Source: Hemerocallis citrina (taxonomy: Eukaryota > Streptophyta > Magnoliopsida > Asparagales > Asphodelaceae). Taken from it: a stretch of 64,000 nucleotides of DNA. Made by a program: the position numbers and the translations under genes. Under the pieces are notes generated by a model. The model did no database searches, was not told the DNA's origin, and saw only the letters and a program-made list of their open reading frames with translations. Position 1 is the stretch's first letter. Every line of letters begins with the position of its first letter. Shown one piece after another: positions 44,317 through 56,382 of the stretch. The stretch spans positions 150,797,368 through 150,861,367 of the forward strand of contig CM030358.1 of NCBI GenBank assembly GCA_017893485.1. Reading direction: 5' to 3'.

Positions 44317-46434
44317 GGGCAAGCCCTTAATCGTTCTTCATCTTATAGGGTTCAATCCCTCGCCATGACATAATCTACTACTGTAACTACGGTAAGTATC
44401 CTAGATGTTCTATGATCTACGAGCCCATGTCCAGGAAATCTGGAGGGGAATCCCACGCACTGACACGACGCATCGAGCAGGCGGACTATGGACAATTCAG
44501 CCTCTGCCATGGAACAATGGCACCACCCGTAGCCACCAAAACACCCCACAAGCGTCGCCACCGGGACAATAATTCTGGAGTAGTGCTCACGCTATGTCAT
44601 GACGCATCAAGCAGGCAGTCTGTGAATCACTCTCACACCGCCAATCCGATGGCCCTCATACTCGTATTTTTCTCTTACTTTCATCACATCTTCACTATGT
44701 ATCTAGTCCTTAGTTTATTAGAATCATGAACAAAATCAATTCTCTTGAGTTAGCCTTTCCACTATACCGGTCTTAACCATTCATTCAATGTGACACAAAT
44801 CTTGGTATTTTCAATTTAAATTTCATTTTAATTCATTTCTTTCCAATGTCGGTATGAGGCTTAGCTACACTCTTGTTCTCAATTTCAATTCACAATTACA
44901 CAAGAATTGAGCCTTTCATGCTCAAAAGTTTATTTTTCATGATTACATCAGATTTTCCTTGTCATGCTCATAGTGTTCATAATCGTAAGACTTTTCATAA
45001 ATTCAGCAGAATAATTCACTTCACTTCATGTACAAATTTCATGCAAAGACAGTAAAATTTGCTTTTCTAAATGTCACATCAATTCTTCATTCATCTCTTT
45101 CAACAGTATATACGTTTATCGCAAAACAAATTTAGAAATATGAGATGTTGAAAAAGAATCTGGACAGTCGACTCAAAACACATCCACTCGACTGTTCAAC
45201 AAAGAAAAATATCCATGGAAATGGTCGGGATAGTCGACTGCTACATATGTCCAGTCGGCTATTCTGAAAGATTGAAAACTCAAAAAAGGATCAAGAGCAG
45301 TCGACTGTCATTTAGACCTGTCGGCTGTTCTGCAGGGCTTTAAACACAGAATTTAATATCCAGGTCAGCCGACTACTAATGTTTATTCGGTTGACTGATC
45401 AGTATTAAAATTTGAAATAAGGAACCATTTCTTCTTTCCTTTCGATTCACACAGAACCTTAGTTTAAAATTACCATACGTTCATTTTCTGAAACTAACAT
45501 ACAATTTTATTTAATGATCCTGGCAACATGTATAGTATACCGAATAATGTAGAGATTCTTACGACTAGTGTTTTCCACACAACCACGACTTCAAAGAAAA
45601 AGGGTATTTTTCCATAATCATCATTTTTTTCTACAGAGATAAACATTTATTCCAATTCAACATACTAGATAAGAATCAAAATGACATAACCTTAATAATA
45701 TCATTTCATTAAGTTTCGAACTGTATAAATTTCATTTTCTTAGACCAGTCGACTGTTTCGACATGATCGGTCGACTGTACAGCTAGTTTTTCAATTGCTA
45801 AAAAATGTCTTTAGTTCTTTTCCATTCATTCAAGTTTTCACATGATGTATGGAGCATGGAAGATTTCATTACATTTATTAACAATCATTCAATCAATCTA
45901 ACTTTAACACCCACATAATAACAATTCAATTTCAGTCTTAGCATAATTTCTACTCTAGAAGTCATGAGAAACACCCACCTTTTTGAAGATTCGAAAAGAA
46001 AGTTCTTAGAAAAAACCTTTAGAATGCACGAAAGATCCTTCTCCTTCTAGGTTGTAGTGCCCGAACTTCTCCTCCTTGCCTTCTTGCCAAAACCCGAGAA
46101 CTCCAAGATGTGGTGGCCGGCCTCCTAATGGAAAACTCACACTCAACTCACACTAATATATATCTCCTATAATATTTTGCTTAAGTGTAAAATACAAGTA
46201 GGAAGAAGGGGGTATTTATACTAATTTTGAAGTAGATTGGAGGGCTAGGATTCAATAGATGGTTATAGAATGGAGGGTTATGATAGGAGTAGGAGTTATA
46301 GTAACCACCCACACATCAAGTAACCACCCATGCACACTCACCCACACTCCCATTCTTTCCAAGCATGACCGGCCCCAAAAAAATGGTGTGCATTGCACAC
46401 CACGTGCTTCGCACGTGCCACCTAGTCCCCATAT
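44317..46434 (-). repeat. 5' LTR of GyC, both ends deleted
   Basis: Homologous to 37481-39602 of the other LTR. It lacks 531 bases on the PBS side (PBS included, junction near ATAAATCATAG at 44306-44316) and about 314 bases on the U3 side. The TATA box (46213-46220) survives, but the outer G-box does not. GTCGAC sites begin at 45167, followed by further copies to about 45775. Confidence 0.85.
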
Positions 46435-47151
46435 TCTTGTTCTTGTTATCATGAAACGCATTATCATTAATGTACAGCAAGTTGAGGTGAAGTTATACTG
46501 TATACAAGGCAAGATTATCTTTTCACGATTCAATTCTTGAGATCTCAGTCAATCAACATTTGTTCATATCTCAATCAATCAACATGTGTTCATATCATGG
46601 TATATTTATCATATGCAAATTCTAGTTAATTCATTCATGTCGTGTGTGCATGTATGTTTGGGTTTGAGTCAATAGATATTGGCACGAGTCAAGGATACTT
46701 CAGGTTAGCTCGTGTAAACCCTAGATATCCCCAATAGAAAGTATACACGCAAGTTAAGATAATCGAAGTGGAACTACTTGCGTAAGAGGTCAAAAATCTT
46801 GAACTAGAAAATAAACCAAGTTCAAGTGGACTTTCCTTTTGTAGAAGATTCGAATATGCAAAAAGGAATAACGGGATCAGAATCCCGGGCGGCGCTCCAA
46901 GAGTACGTGCGAGGCGCGTACAAAAATACCCAAAAACACACAATAGCAACAACACTCACGTACACTGGATCGACCAAAACAGCAAACACCCAAGTCCAGA
47001 TCCAGCAAGTCAGAACACCAAACACCAAACGGACCAATCAAAACCTTTCTCCACACTGGATCTATGGAAGAACAGCAAACAACAGGTCGGATCTTGTGTG
47101 CCAAAACACAGAACAGCAAAATCACCCAATGGGTGATTGTCTTCAACCTTC

Positions 47152-47195
<44 letters not shown>

Positions 47196-48013
47196 ATGGG
47201 CGGGAGAACTGGTGATGCTTGGGACGACGCGACACTGCAGCGGCGACGATGTTGCGGTCAGGAAGCGACGGCAATGGCGAGAGCGACGGCGACGCGAGCG
47301 AACTCCGAACTCAGTTTCGCTCGAAACAGAGGAACGACGAGTGACCGGGTCGTTAGCTCTGAACGACGACGTCGAGGACTAGGGAATCTCTGGCGGTTGC
47401 GACGGTGAGCGGGGCGAAGTCGAGGGATTCAACAATGGGTTTGGCAATGGGGAGAGAGTGAGGGGTCGACGAGGAGGCAAGGGGTGATGGGTTTCGGGAT
47501 AGGGATGAAACAGGGAGAGGGCGGCTCGACGGGGGTGCGACGAAGTCGTGGGGATGAGGAGATGGTGAAGAGGGCAATGGAGGTGGTGGTGGTCGGAGTT
47601 GGCGACAGGAAAGGGTAGAGGCGATGGGTTTGTGCTTGGGCGGTTGAAGGTGAAACGGGGGGGGGGGGGGGGGAGAGAGAGAGTGAGCTGTTGTGTTTTT
47701 TAGGAGTGGGGGAGAATTAATAATAAAATAATAATCGTGGGAAGTTAAGGGATACAGGGGATTGAGGGGAGGAGATCTTGATTAGTAGTTAGGGAGTGTG
47801 TGGGTTTGGGTAGACTAGGATTTTGGTTTTAGGATCCAATAAAGAGATGGGTTTTGGGTAGACAATAGTATGAGCTTGCAATTGGATTGGGCTAACAAAA
47901 GATAACAATAATAATACTAGAAAAATAAATTGAAATAGAAGGCCCACAACAAGACCAAGACCCAAAATACAATGAAATAGAAGAGAAAACACTACAAAAA
48001 TACAAGAAAAATC
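46435..48013 (-). other. Unclassified repeat-like region, no gene recognised
   Basis: Lies between the truncated GyC LTR and the resumed GyA coding sequence. It contains a tandem 26-bp duplication (46542-46567, 46568-46593), a (GA)n run (47155-47190), a 17-G run (47657-47673) and a GC-rich stretch (47200-47640). On the minus strand it looks like a TE or gene leader with CT repeats. Short frames (46826-47194 plus, 47353-47577 minus) show no known domain. Confidence 0.4.
47155..47190. repeat. (GA)n microsatellite
   Basis: Uninterrupted AG dinucleotides. Confidence 0.9.
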
Positions 48014-48544
48014 CGTACAACCGGAAACATGGGTTACATAAACTTCCACGCATCGAACAACAAAGTCGAATACGAGGCCCTCATAGCGGGGCTGTGCATG
48101 GCCCGCAAAGCAGGGACCAAGCGTATCCAGGTCTTCAGTGATTCGCAGTTAGTCGTGAATCAAGTGTCTGGGGAGTACGAAGCAACAGATGAGCGCATGG
48201 CCAAGTACCTGGCAAAGGTAAAGGGACTACTGGCTTTATTTGAAGATGCCCGACTTCAGTGGGTTCCTCAAGAGGAAAACGCACAAGTGAACGCCCTCTC
48301 AAGGCTCGCCTTCTCCTCCCTCCAGAGTTTGGAGCGAACTGTGTTGATAGAGGTCCTCCTAAGACCAAGTATAGAGGAAGACAGCTTAGAGCCGATGGAG
48401 AGTATGCCACTCACCCTTGGGGAGAATTGGATGAAGCCCCTACTCGAGTACCTTAGAGACGGAGTTCTTCCAGCAGATCCAAGAGAGGCAAGGAGGGTCA
48501 GGACCAGAGCCGAGCGGTACACACTCCTAGATGGAGTCATGTAA
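48014..48544 (+). pseudogene. GyA RNase H (Tat type)
   Basis: INFHASNNKVEYEALIAGL, then KRIQVFSDSQLVVNQVSGEY and WVPQEENAQVNALSRLA, the Tat RNase H/aRH pattern. The N-terminal strand with the first catalytic Asp is missing: the frame begins abruptly after the unclassified region. A stop lies at 48542. It shares strand and lineage with 28748-31716, so both belong to GyA or to two close copies. Confidence 0.85.
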
Positions 48545-49704
48545 AAATGCTCTTATACTCAGATCGACGGCAGACCCTACTTAAGGTGTCTTTCCCCCGA
48601 AGAAGCACTCTATGCCCTAAAGGAGGCCCATGACGGTATGTGTGGCACGCACTTGGGAGCAAGATCCCTCGCCCGTAAACTTTTAAATTACGGCTACTTC
48701 TGGCCCACATTACTTGCTGACTCCGAAGAATACGTCCGCCAATGCGGCATTTGCCAAAGATTTTCTCTGATCCGTCGTCTGCCACAAGCCTAGCTTTCCT
48801 CATTGGCCAGTCTGATTCCTTTCGTAATATGGGGGATGGACTTGCTTGGGCCATTCCCTCCAGCGCCAGGCCAATTGAAGTTCCTTGTCATGGCGATAGA
48901 TTACCTCTCCAAGTGGATCAAGGCTGAACCCTTGCAACAATTACTGAGAACAAGGTTTAGAAGTTCTTTTGGAAGAACATTATTTGCCGTTTCGGTGTAC
49001 CCCGTATCCTCGTCACTAACAATGGAACCCAGTTCGTAGGGGAAATCTACGCAACTTCTGCGCTGACCTCGGTATCCAGCAGCGGTTCTCCTCAATATCC
49101 CATTCTTAGTCCAACGACCAAGCGGAGAATGATAATCGACAAATACTCTCCGGCCTGAAGAAGAGGCTCGATAAATCTACCAAGGGTTCATGGGTCAAAC
49201 AACTCCCCAACGTATTGTGGAGTTACCGCACCACGAAGAGAACCCCGACGGGAGAGTCCCCCTTCAATCTTACTTACGGCTCCGAAGCCATCATCCCCCT
49301 AGAGGTCGGCCTACCTTCGCCCCGATTGATCGCCTATCATGAAGAACAAAACGCGAACCAGCTTCGCAATAGTTTGGTCCTCATCGATGAAATATGCGAA
49401 AGAGCTTCCATCAGACAGGAGTCGTACCGACGCAGGATCACCCAGTCCTACAACAAGAGAGTCCGATCCGCTAATCTCAAAGAGGGGTACTCCGAAAGTT
49501 ATCAATCTCTCTTCCCAGCAAGAAGGGCAAGCTAGCACCTAATTGGGAAGGTCCGTATAGGGTCTCCAGAGTTATTCACCCTAGCGCGTACCAACTTGGA
49601 TACCCCGGGGGCAGGAAAATACCGAGGACATGGAATGCTAACCACTTAATGAAGTACCAAAAGGGTGTTGTAACACCGCTCCAAGCAACTTCAGACAACT
49701 CTTG
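48545..49704 (+). pseudogene. GyA integrase
   Basis: Zinc domain: EAHDGMCGTHLGARSLARKL with YVRQCGICQ. After a frameshift the core reads WGMDLLGPFPPAPGQLKFLV (first Asp), then LVTNNGTQF, where the second catalytic Asp is Asn, then QAEN-x2-RQILSGLKKRL. The C-terminal part LWSYRTTKRTPTGESPFNL with YGSEAIIPLEV is intact, ending GPYRVSRVIH and NANHLMKYQKG. There are several frameshifts and stops. Confidence 0.85.
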
Positions 49705-49885
49705 AGTCGAGCAGTTTCCATTCGATGTTTTTATCTAGCTTGTTATTTTTCTTTTCAAAATGTAAGAGTGGCTTGCAACTCAGATCAGCCACTCAAGTCA
49801 TCTTTAACAAAGGCGAGTTACTTCCCGGGAATTTTTGTCTATAATAACCTAGTTGGCTTGCTTTGAGACGCACGAAACTTTAAGA

Positions 49886-50230
49886 ACAATCGCTCGGAGT
49901 CCAACACTTGATTCGATTCTACTTCAACTACTTGCTTTTAAGTGAGTACGAAGTGGTTCGCCATTCGGAATTGCTCCCACAGCTGTTGATATTCTCTAAA
50001 CGACAAGTTCGGAGTCCAACACTTGGTTCGATTCCGCTTCAACTGCTTGCTTTTAAGCGAGTACGAAGTGGTTTGCCATTCGGAATTGCTCCCACAGCTA
50101 TTGATATTCTCGACCGAAAAGTTCGAAGTCCAACGCTTGGTTCGACGCAACTTTTGCTACTTGCGAACGAGCGAGTACAAAGTGGCTCACCATTCAGAAT
50201 TGCTCCTACAACTGTTGACACTCGCAAACA
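49886..50230 (+). repeat. Three ~115-bp tandem repeats downstream of GyA pol
   Basis: Units start at about 49887, 50004 and 50119, each with GGAGTCCAACRCTTGRTTCG, a CGAGTAC(G/A)AAGTGG segment and GGAATTGCTCCYAC. Tandem repeats at this place are common in Tat/Ogre elements. Confidence 0.85.
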
Positions 50231-50406
50231 CTAGAAAAATACTCACAAGTTTAAGAAATAAGCGCTATTTCATTAAAGTTTGAGGTACAAGTCTAACTAT
50301 AGACCAACAACTCATCTTTACATCGAGATACAAAACTCAAGCGAAACAAAGATTACAAAATTACAGAGATCAGCCTTAACCCCTCTTAGGGATTGGAATG
50401 CTTCTC

Positions 50407-51028
50407 TTAAGTGACAAGTGAGGCCGGCGAGCGCCGTGTTGTTGTGGCCTTACTTCCGCAGAGGTCTCCAAGCCGGCGAGCCGAGTTGCATCTCCACAAT
50501 CGCTCCACTCGACGAACCGGCCACTCCGCTCTGTGCATCCTCAGGGCGCCTCGATACTGGGGGCGAAGGTAGCGCCAACTCGTGGAATGACCTTCCTTGT
50601 GCGTACTCTCCTCGGGGGCAGGAAGTGCTCCTGACATTGCTTCCCTCTAAAAGACGTCGTAGCCGATGGTTCTCCACCTCTAACTCAACGACTTGTTCAT
50701 TCAGCGAGTTGTCCGTTACCCTGATCTTCAGGCGAAGCATTCGACTAGAGCTGCCCCCACGAGAAGCCTCAGAGATTGCCCTCCGTAGGTGCGCCGCTTC
50801 CAAGCTCTTCTCGAGCACTACATTTTTAACCCCTATCGTTCAACCCGGATGTCGAACAGGGACTGACGAAGGAACTTGAGTCTCATGCCTTCGTTGAAGG
50901 CCATCGAGGGACAAGTCTCCTCCCCTTCAGGTGGCACTTTGAGAGCCTTCTCCTCTAGACGCTTCAACTCGGAGTCCCGACGGGCCAACATCAGCCTAAG
51001 ATGGTTTAGCTCCGACTTGGCTTTGAAA
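50407..51028 (-). pseudogene. Antisense ORF of GyA, coiled-coil protein
   Basis: On the strand opposite to pol, between pol and where the 3' LTR should be. It comprises ALHFKAKSELNHLRLMLARR, DSELKRLEEKALKVP and MAFNEGMRLKFLRQSL (to 50833), then after a frameshift VLEKSLEAAHLRRAISEAS and LNEQVVELEVENHRLRRLL. Heptad-rich. Position and strand fit the antisense ORF known in Tat-lineage elements such as Grande. The 5' end is cut by GyD at 51029. Confidence 0.65.
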
Positions 51029-51326
51029 TGTAACGCCCCGAATTCCAAAATACAACTGAATTCGAGATTCCACAGGATCTTTACACTTCTTTCGTACAAT
51101 TTTACAAGGAATTTAAAACTTTTCACTTTACATCAGAGTTACAAGAAAACATTACACTTTACATTTTACAGCGGAAGCAAATTTACAACATTTAAATAAA
51201 TGTATAACAATATTGAATAATCTCTAAGCATCTGTTCCTCTTTAATCTTTATCATGCCATTTACCATGCATACAAAACTGTGGGTACGTCAGTTTATTCA
51301 ACCGAAGAACATTATACACGGCCATC
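51029..51326 (-). repeat. 3' LTR remnant of GyD
   Basis: Starts TGTAACGCCCCGAATTCC and follows the GyD 5' LTR for about 298 bases, then jumps at ACACGGCCATC into RNase H sequence. The deletion removed most of the LTR, the PPT and the whole integrase. Confidence 0.85.
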
Positions 51327-53040
51327 TCTGCTGCCTCAAATTCAGATCCTTCTGCTGATATATGTACTTCAAACTCTTGTGATCCGTGTACATGTTCAAT
51401 TTCTCACCGTACACGTAGTGCCTCCATTACTTCAGGGCAAAGATAATCACAGCCAACTCCAGGTCATGAGTCGGGTAATTCTTCTCATGCGATCGTAGTT
51501 GCCTAGACCCATAAGCGATCACTCTTCCTTCTTGCATTAAGACACAACCAAGCCCACGATGTGAAGCATCGTTGTAAACATCATACTCAACACCTACTCT
51601 AGGCAAAGATAAAATAGGTGCAGTAGTCAGTTTCTCTTTCAACTCCTGAAAGCTTGCCTCACATTGCTCAGTCCACTTGAAGTTCACATTCTTCTTGGTC
51701 AAACCAGTAAGTAGTATGGCTAACTGAGCATAACCTTGAATGAATCTCCTGTAGTATCCAGCCATTCCAAGAAAACTACTGACTTCATTTACTGTAGTAG
51801 GCCTAGACCAATCTCTCACTGCCTCTATCTTCTGAGGATCAGTTGCCACTCCCTCCTTAGAAAGGATATGACCTAGGAATGCCACTTTAGATTTCCAGAA
51901 ATCACACTTGGATAGCTTGGCATACAACTCCTGCTCTTCCAGTTTCTTCAAAACTGCTGCCAGATGCTCGGTGTGCTCCTCTTCTGACTTGGAGTACACG
52001 AGGATATCATCGATAAACACCATGACGAAAGAATCAATGAACGGCCTCAGAACTCTGTTCATCAAATCCATGAAGATTGCGGGTGCATTCGTCACTCCAA
52101 ATGGCATAACTAAGAATTCGTAATGCCCATGTCGAGTTCTAAATGCAGTTTTGTGCACATCTTCAGCTTTCACTCGAACTTGGTGATATTCTGATCGAAG
52201 ATCTATTTTGGAGAAAACAGCTGATCCTTGTAGACGATCGAACAAGTCATCAATTCGGGGAATAGGATACTTATTCTGAATAGTGACCTTATTCAGCTGT
52301 CGATAGTCGATACACATTCTCATCGATCCATCCTTCTTCTTTACCAAAAGCACTGGTGCTCCCCAAGGTGATGCACTAGGTTGAATAAAGCCTTTCTCCA
52401 ATAGTTCCTCAATCTGCCGTTTCACCTCATCCTGTTCCACTGGAGCCATCCTATATGATGCCTTAGAAATGGGTGCACTCCCTGGTTGAAGGGTGATGCT
52501 GAACTCTACATCACGATGCGGGGGTAACCCAGGAAAATCATCCATGAACATAGTCGGATAGTCCCGAACCGCAGGAATCCTATGCACTTCCATAGGAGTC
52601 TCTTCCTTGCGGATAACTGCCCCGAGCCTAGAACATTTCTTTTTCCCTTGGAAATTGACTTCAGGTCCACCTGGAGCCTTCACTGTTACCGTCTTGGTCT
52701 TGCACTCGATGCTTGCACTATACACCGACATCCAATCAATGCCAATGATAACATCGACTCCCAAGATAGTCAGCTCGATCAGATCAATTCCGAAGATTCT
52801 GTCCCCAATCACAATCTCGCAATCCGCATAATACCGATCAGTGGTTAAAGTTTCCCCTGATGGAGTAGATACTGCTAAGATCTTTCCTGGAAAAATCTTC
52901 GGTTCAACTCCCAACACTTGAGCAAATTTCAGAGACACAAAAGTATGAGAGGATCCAGTATCGAACAAAACAACAGCTTTCATTCCATTCAAATAAAGTT
53001 CCCCTGTTACATAATACACACCCATTACGTAACAGTTCAC
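51327..53040 (-). pseudogene. GyD pol: protease, RT, RNase H (no integrase)
   Basis: A 537-codon open frame (51427-53040) runs from [19 protein letters not shown] through protease [14 protein letters not shown] and [38 protein letters not shown] and [11 protein letters not shown], to RNase [16 protein letters not shown]. The usual SDASH Ser is Asn. It ends in FALK-stop at 51427. The following 100 bases still encode RNase H ([10 protein letters not shown]) before the LTR junction. It is the best-preserved RT here. Confidence 0.9.
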
Positions 53041-53072
53041 AAAATAAGTGGGAAAAGAAACAACATAAACCT

Positions 53073-54125
53073 CTAAACATCCGCCCTCGTACCAGTGATG
53101 ACATGATCTACCTCATCGGCATCAGCTTCGGTCAAGGCAAATACTCGCCCTTGTTGGTACGGTCTCTTTCCAGTCTGCTGCATTGGTACATTGTGATTAC
53201 CATTCCGTGGTTTGAGGCATTGAGATTGGAAATGCCCCGTCTTACCACAGTTGAAGCAATTTACCGCAGGAGGTCTCACAACATTGTTCCCAGGTCCTCC
53301 AACCACACTAATAGCGTTCGCCCCTGTCGGTTTGAACCTTTGTGCAGATGGTTGTCCCTTGAAATTCCCAGAATTTGCGGGCCTCTTTCCAGACTGCCAG
53401 TTTTTCCTCCGATTCTGAACAACATGAAACTGCTCCATGTCTGCTTCCGTGGCTGCCGCGCGCTTGACCAACTTGTCAAATCTTCTGATACTAAGAGGTA
53501 TCATCCGGGACCTCAAGCTCGGCCTCAATCCATGCTTGAACTTACGAGCCTTCTTCGCCTCATCCATCACTAATTCAGGAGCATACCTAGAAAGCTGAGT
53601 AAATTTGGTCTCGTACTCTCTAACTGACATGCCACCTTGTTGAAGTGATAGAAACTCCATAGCCTTCTTCTCCTGGACATCGGAAGGGAAATAGTGACTG
53701 CGGAATTCTTCCAAAAATTCCTCCCAACCAAGAATAATACCTCCTATTGTCTGCTTCATCGACTGCCACCACGTAGCCGCATCCTTCTCAAGTTGCAGAG
53801 TCGCCAACTTCACCTTGCTACCTTCAGGGGTCTCCAAGACTTCAAATATAGTCTCTACCTGCCTGATCCAGTTGTCAGTTGCATCAGGGTCTGACTTCCC
53901 TTCAAACACCGGTGGTTTCATTCGTTTGAACGATTCCACAAGTTTGATTGCTTCGGGCACCAAATTTGCAGGTACCCTTCCTTGGTTCTGATTCATGGCC
54001 ACGGTATTGAGTGTCTGATAGACCCTCGCGAGTTCCGTTTCCAAGTTCAGATCTTCACCATTTCTAGCTCCTCTTCTAGCCATATTCTGATGCAAAAGAT
54101 CCATTAAATTCGAAGTGTGAAACAT
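53073..54125 (-). CDS. GyD gag, intact frame
   Basis: 350 codons without a stop, ATG at 54125 ([20 protein letters not shown]). Capsid core: [60 protein letters not shown]. Major-homology-like region: [17 protein letters not shown]. Zinc knuckle: [14 protein letters not shown]. It ends [12 protein letters not shown], overlapping the -1 pol frame. Gag packages element RNA into cytoplasmic particles. It is the only full Gag of the family in this window. Confidence 0.85.
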   Translation of the reverse strand: MFHTSNLMDLLHQNMARRGARNGEDLNLETELARVYQTLNTVAMNQNQGRVPANLVPEAIKLVESFKRMKPPVFEGKSDPDATDNWIRQVETIFEVLETPEGSKVKLATLQLEKDAATWWQSMKQTIGGIILGWEEFLEEFRSHYFPSDVQEKKAMEFLSLQQGGMSVREYETKFTQLSRYAPELVMDEAKKARKFKHGLRPSLRSRMIPLSIRRFDKLVKRAAATEADMEQFHVVQNRRKNWQSGKRPANSGNFKGQPSAQRFKPTGANAISVVGGPGNNVVRPPAVNCFNCGKTGHFQSQCLKPRNGNHNVPMQQTGKRPYQQGRVFALTEADADEVDHVITGTRADV

Positions 54126-54229
54126 GAACTTTTAAAGTCAATATTTCTATTTCATTGAATTTCAAACTTTATACATTCGAATTTAAAACATTTTTGACAT
54201 CAAAACGAAAACAGTAGACGATACAAGGT

Positions 54230-54652
54230 CTAAATCCTACGGTTCCTCTTCGCTTCTCGAAGTTCTCCCCGTAGTTCATCAACTTCTTCCTTCAGCACAT
54301 CGGTCATATTCTTCCTCTTCTCGAGTTCCCATACCCGATGACTGAGAACTGCAAAGTCGTCCTTGCGCTTTGCCAACTGAGCCTCCAATAATCCGACTCT
54401 CTCCCGCAGTGTTTCTACCTGCCTCTGAAGAGATATCACAAGACTACTTGGAACTGGTTCTTCTTCTTCATCAGAAGAGTCATCAGATGAATCCGGAGGT
54501 GGGGTGATCTCTCGGGATTCAGGCCATTCTTCTCCGTCGGAATCTGCTTGCCCTGGATAGTACTCTTCCTCAGAATCTGCTTGTCCAGGATAGTAATCTT
54601 CCTCAATGATATGCCAGTTGTCGTCTCCAGCAGGGTCGAAGTGATCAGCCAT
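54230..54652 (-). CDS. ORF0: acidic coiled-coil protein upstream of gag (GyD)
   Basis: 140 codons, open, ATG at 54652 (MADHFDPAGDDNWHIIEEDY). Same layout as the GyC copy, with the YYPGQADS acidic segment twice. The coiled coil LQRQVETLRERVGLLEAQLA and LKEEVDELRGELREAKRNRR is kept. Against GyC the last ~85 codons show about 16 silent and 5 conservative replacement changes by my hand count, so the protein has been under selection. A stop codon and 104 bases separate it from gag. Confidence 0.75.
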   Translation of the reverse strand: MADHFDPAGDDNWHIIEEDYYPGQADSEEEYYPGQADSDGEEWPESREITPPPDSSDDSSDEEEEPVPSSLVISLQRQVETLRERVGLLEAQLAKRKDDFAVLSHRVWELEKRKNMTDVLKEEVDELRGELREAKRNRRI

Positions 54653-54795
54653 CTTAGAAATAGAGAGGAAGAAGCATAAATCATAGAGCAACACAAATGT
54701 AAGTAACTTACATTTAAATTTCTAGACTCAAACACACACTCTAATGTCCACTTCTAGGGTGTCGTTCCTTATAAATTTATACAAGTGTGAAGCGT

Positions 54796-54808
54796 GGCTC
54801 TGATACCA
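54796..54808 (-). other. Primer-binding site of GyD
   Basis: TGGTATCAGAGCC on the minus strand, exact initiator tRNA-Met complement, 3 bases from the LTR. Confidence 0.9.
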
Positions 54809-56382
54809 CTCTGTAACGCCCCGAATTCCAAAATACAACTGAATTCGAGATTCCACAGGATCTTTACACTTCTTTCGTACAATTTTACAAGGAATTTAAA
54901 ACTTTTCACTTTACATCAGAGTTACAAGAAAACTTTACACTTTACATTTTACAGCGGAAGCAAATTTACAACATTTAAATAAATGTACAACAATATTGAA
55001 TAATCTCTAAGCATCTGTTCCTCTTTAATCTTTATCATGTCATTTACCCTGCATACAAAACTGTGGGTACGTCAGTTTATTCATCCGACGAACATTATAC
55101 ACGGCCATCCTCTCTATGCCGGAAATAGTATAACTGATTTTCCATACTTAACAAACACAAACTTGTCACATATCAAACTAAAGGAAATACCCTATTGATG
55201 TCGTGTTGTGATTGTGCACTTAGTCCTTAGTGCAAATATTTATATTACATGACACTAATGCACACTTGTTCGAATTCTATGCATCTCATAATACATAGGT
55301 TCGAGGGCAAGCCTCCTAATCGTTCTTCATCTTGTAGGGTTCAATCCCTCGTCATGATTTAGTCTACTACTGTAACTACGGTAAGTATCCTAGATGATCT
55401 GTGAGTACAAGCTCGTGTACAGAAAATCTGGAGGGGAATCCCACGCCATGTCTTGACGCATCAAGCATGCATTCTGTGGCAATTCAGCCTCCTTCATGGC
55501 ACACGATCCTCTTGCAGTCACCAAACATCCCACAAGCGTCGCCAAGATCCCGATAATTCCGGGGTAGTGCCCACGCCATGTCTTAACGCATCAAGCATGC
55601 ATTCTGTGACTCACTCTCACATCGTAGACTCGAGGCCCTCATACTTGTATTTTTCTCTCACTTTCATCACCTCTTCACTATGTACTAAATCCTTAAATTT
55701 AAATGAAATCATGAACAAAATCAATCTCTTAGAGTTAACCCTCTCACTACTACCGGTCTTATTTCTTTCATTTCACAATGACCCAAACTGGTCTTTTCAA
55801 TGTCAATAATCATAATTCATTACTTTTCCACTTGCCGGTGTGAGTTTTGGCTACACTCTAATTTTAAATTTCAATTCACAATTCACTTGTTTGAGTTTGT
55901 CATACTCAATAACATTCCTCTTTTCCAATCACATGATTTTCTAAATTATTCATGAGTCAATAGCCATCCATGGAGTTCAATCATTCATCATGTATTTCAT
56001 CACATATTTATTTCCACATTAAAAATCATATCACCAATTATATGGTCAAAATGAATATTCACAACTCATTATTGTCACACTATTCTTCAAAAGAATAATT
56101 CACACCACTTCACTTTATATATTTTCTTTCTTTGTTATATTTCCTTTTCTAGTACTTTATTTCAAGTCCTTTTGCAAAACACATTTTTCACAAAAATATA
56201 CAAGTGTAGAACTATAGTTCCAACTACACTTTTATTCTCAAAATATACTCTATTTCATTCCAATAACTCCCAATTTATTTTTCATAAGTCACACATAATT
56301 TTAGAATAATAATAGTATTTTTTTCATAATTTTTAAACATCAAAATCATCAAAAAACATTTTTTTCCAAAAAGTTTAATACT

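Noticed and set aside
46826..47408. Overlapping short ORFs with GA-repeat tails
   Set aside because: The (RE)n-type ends come from the microsatellite; no domain seen.
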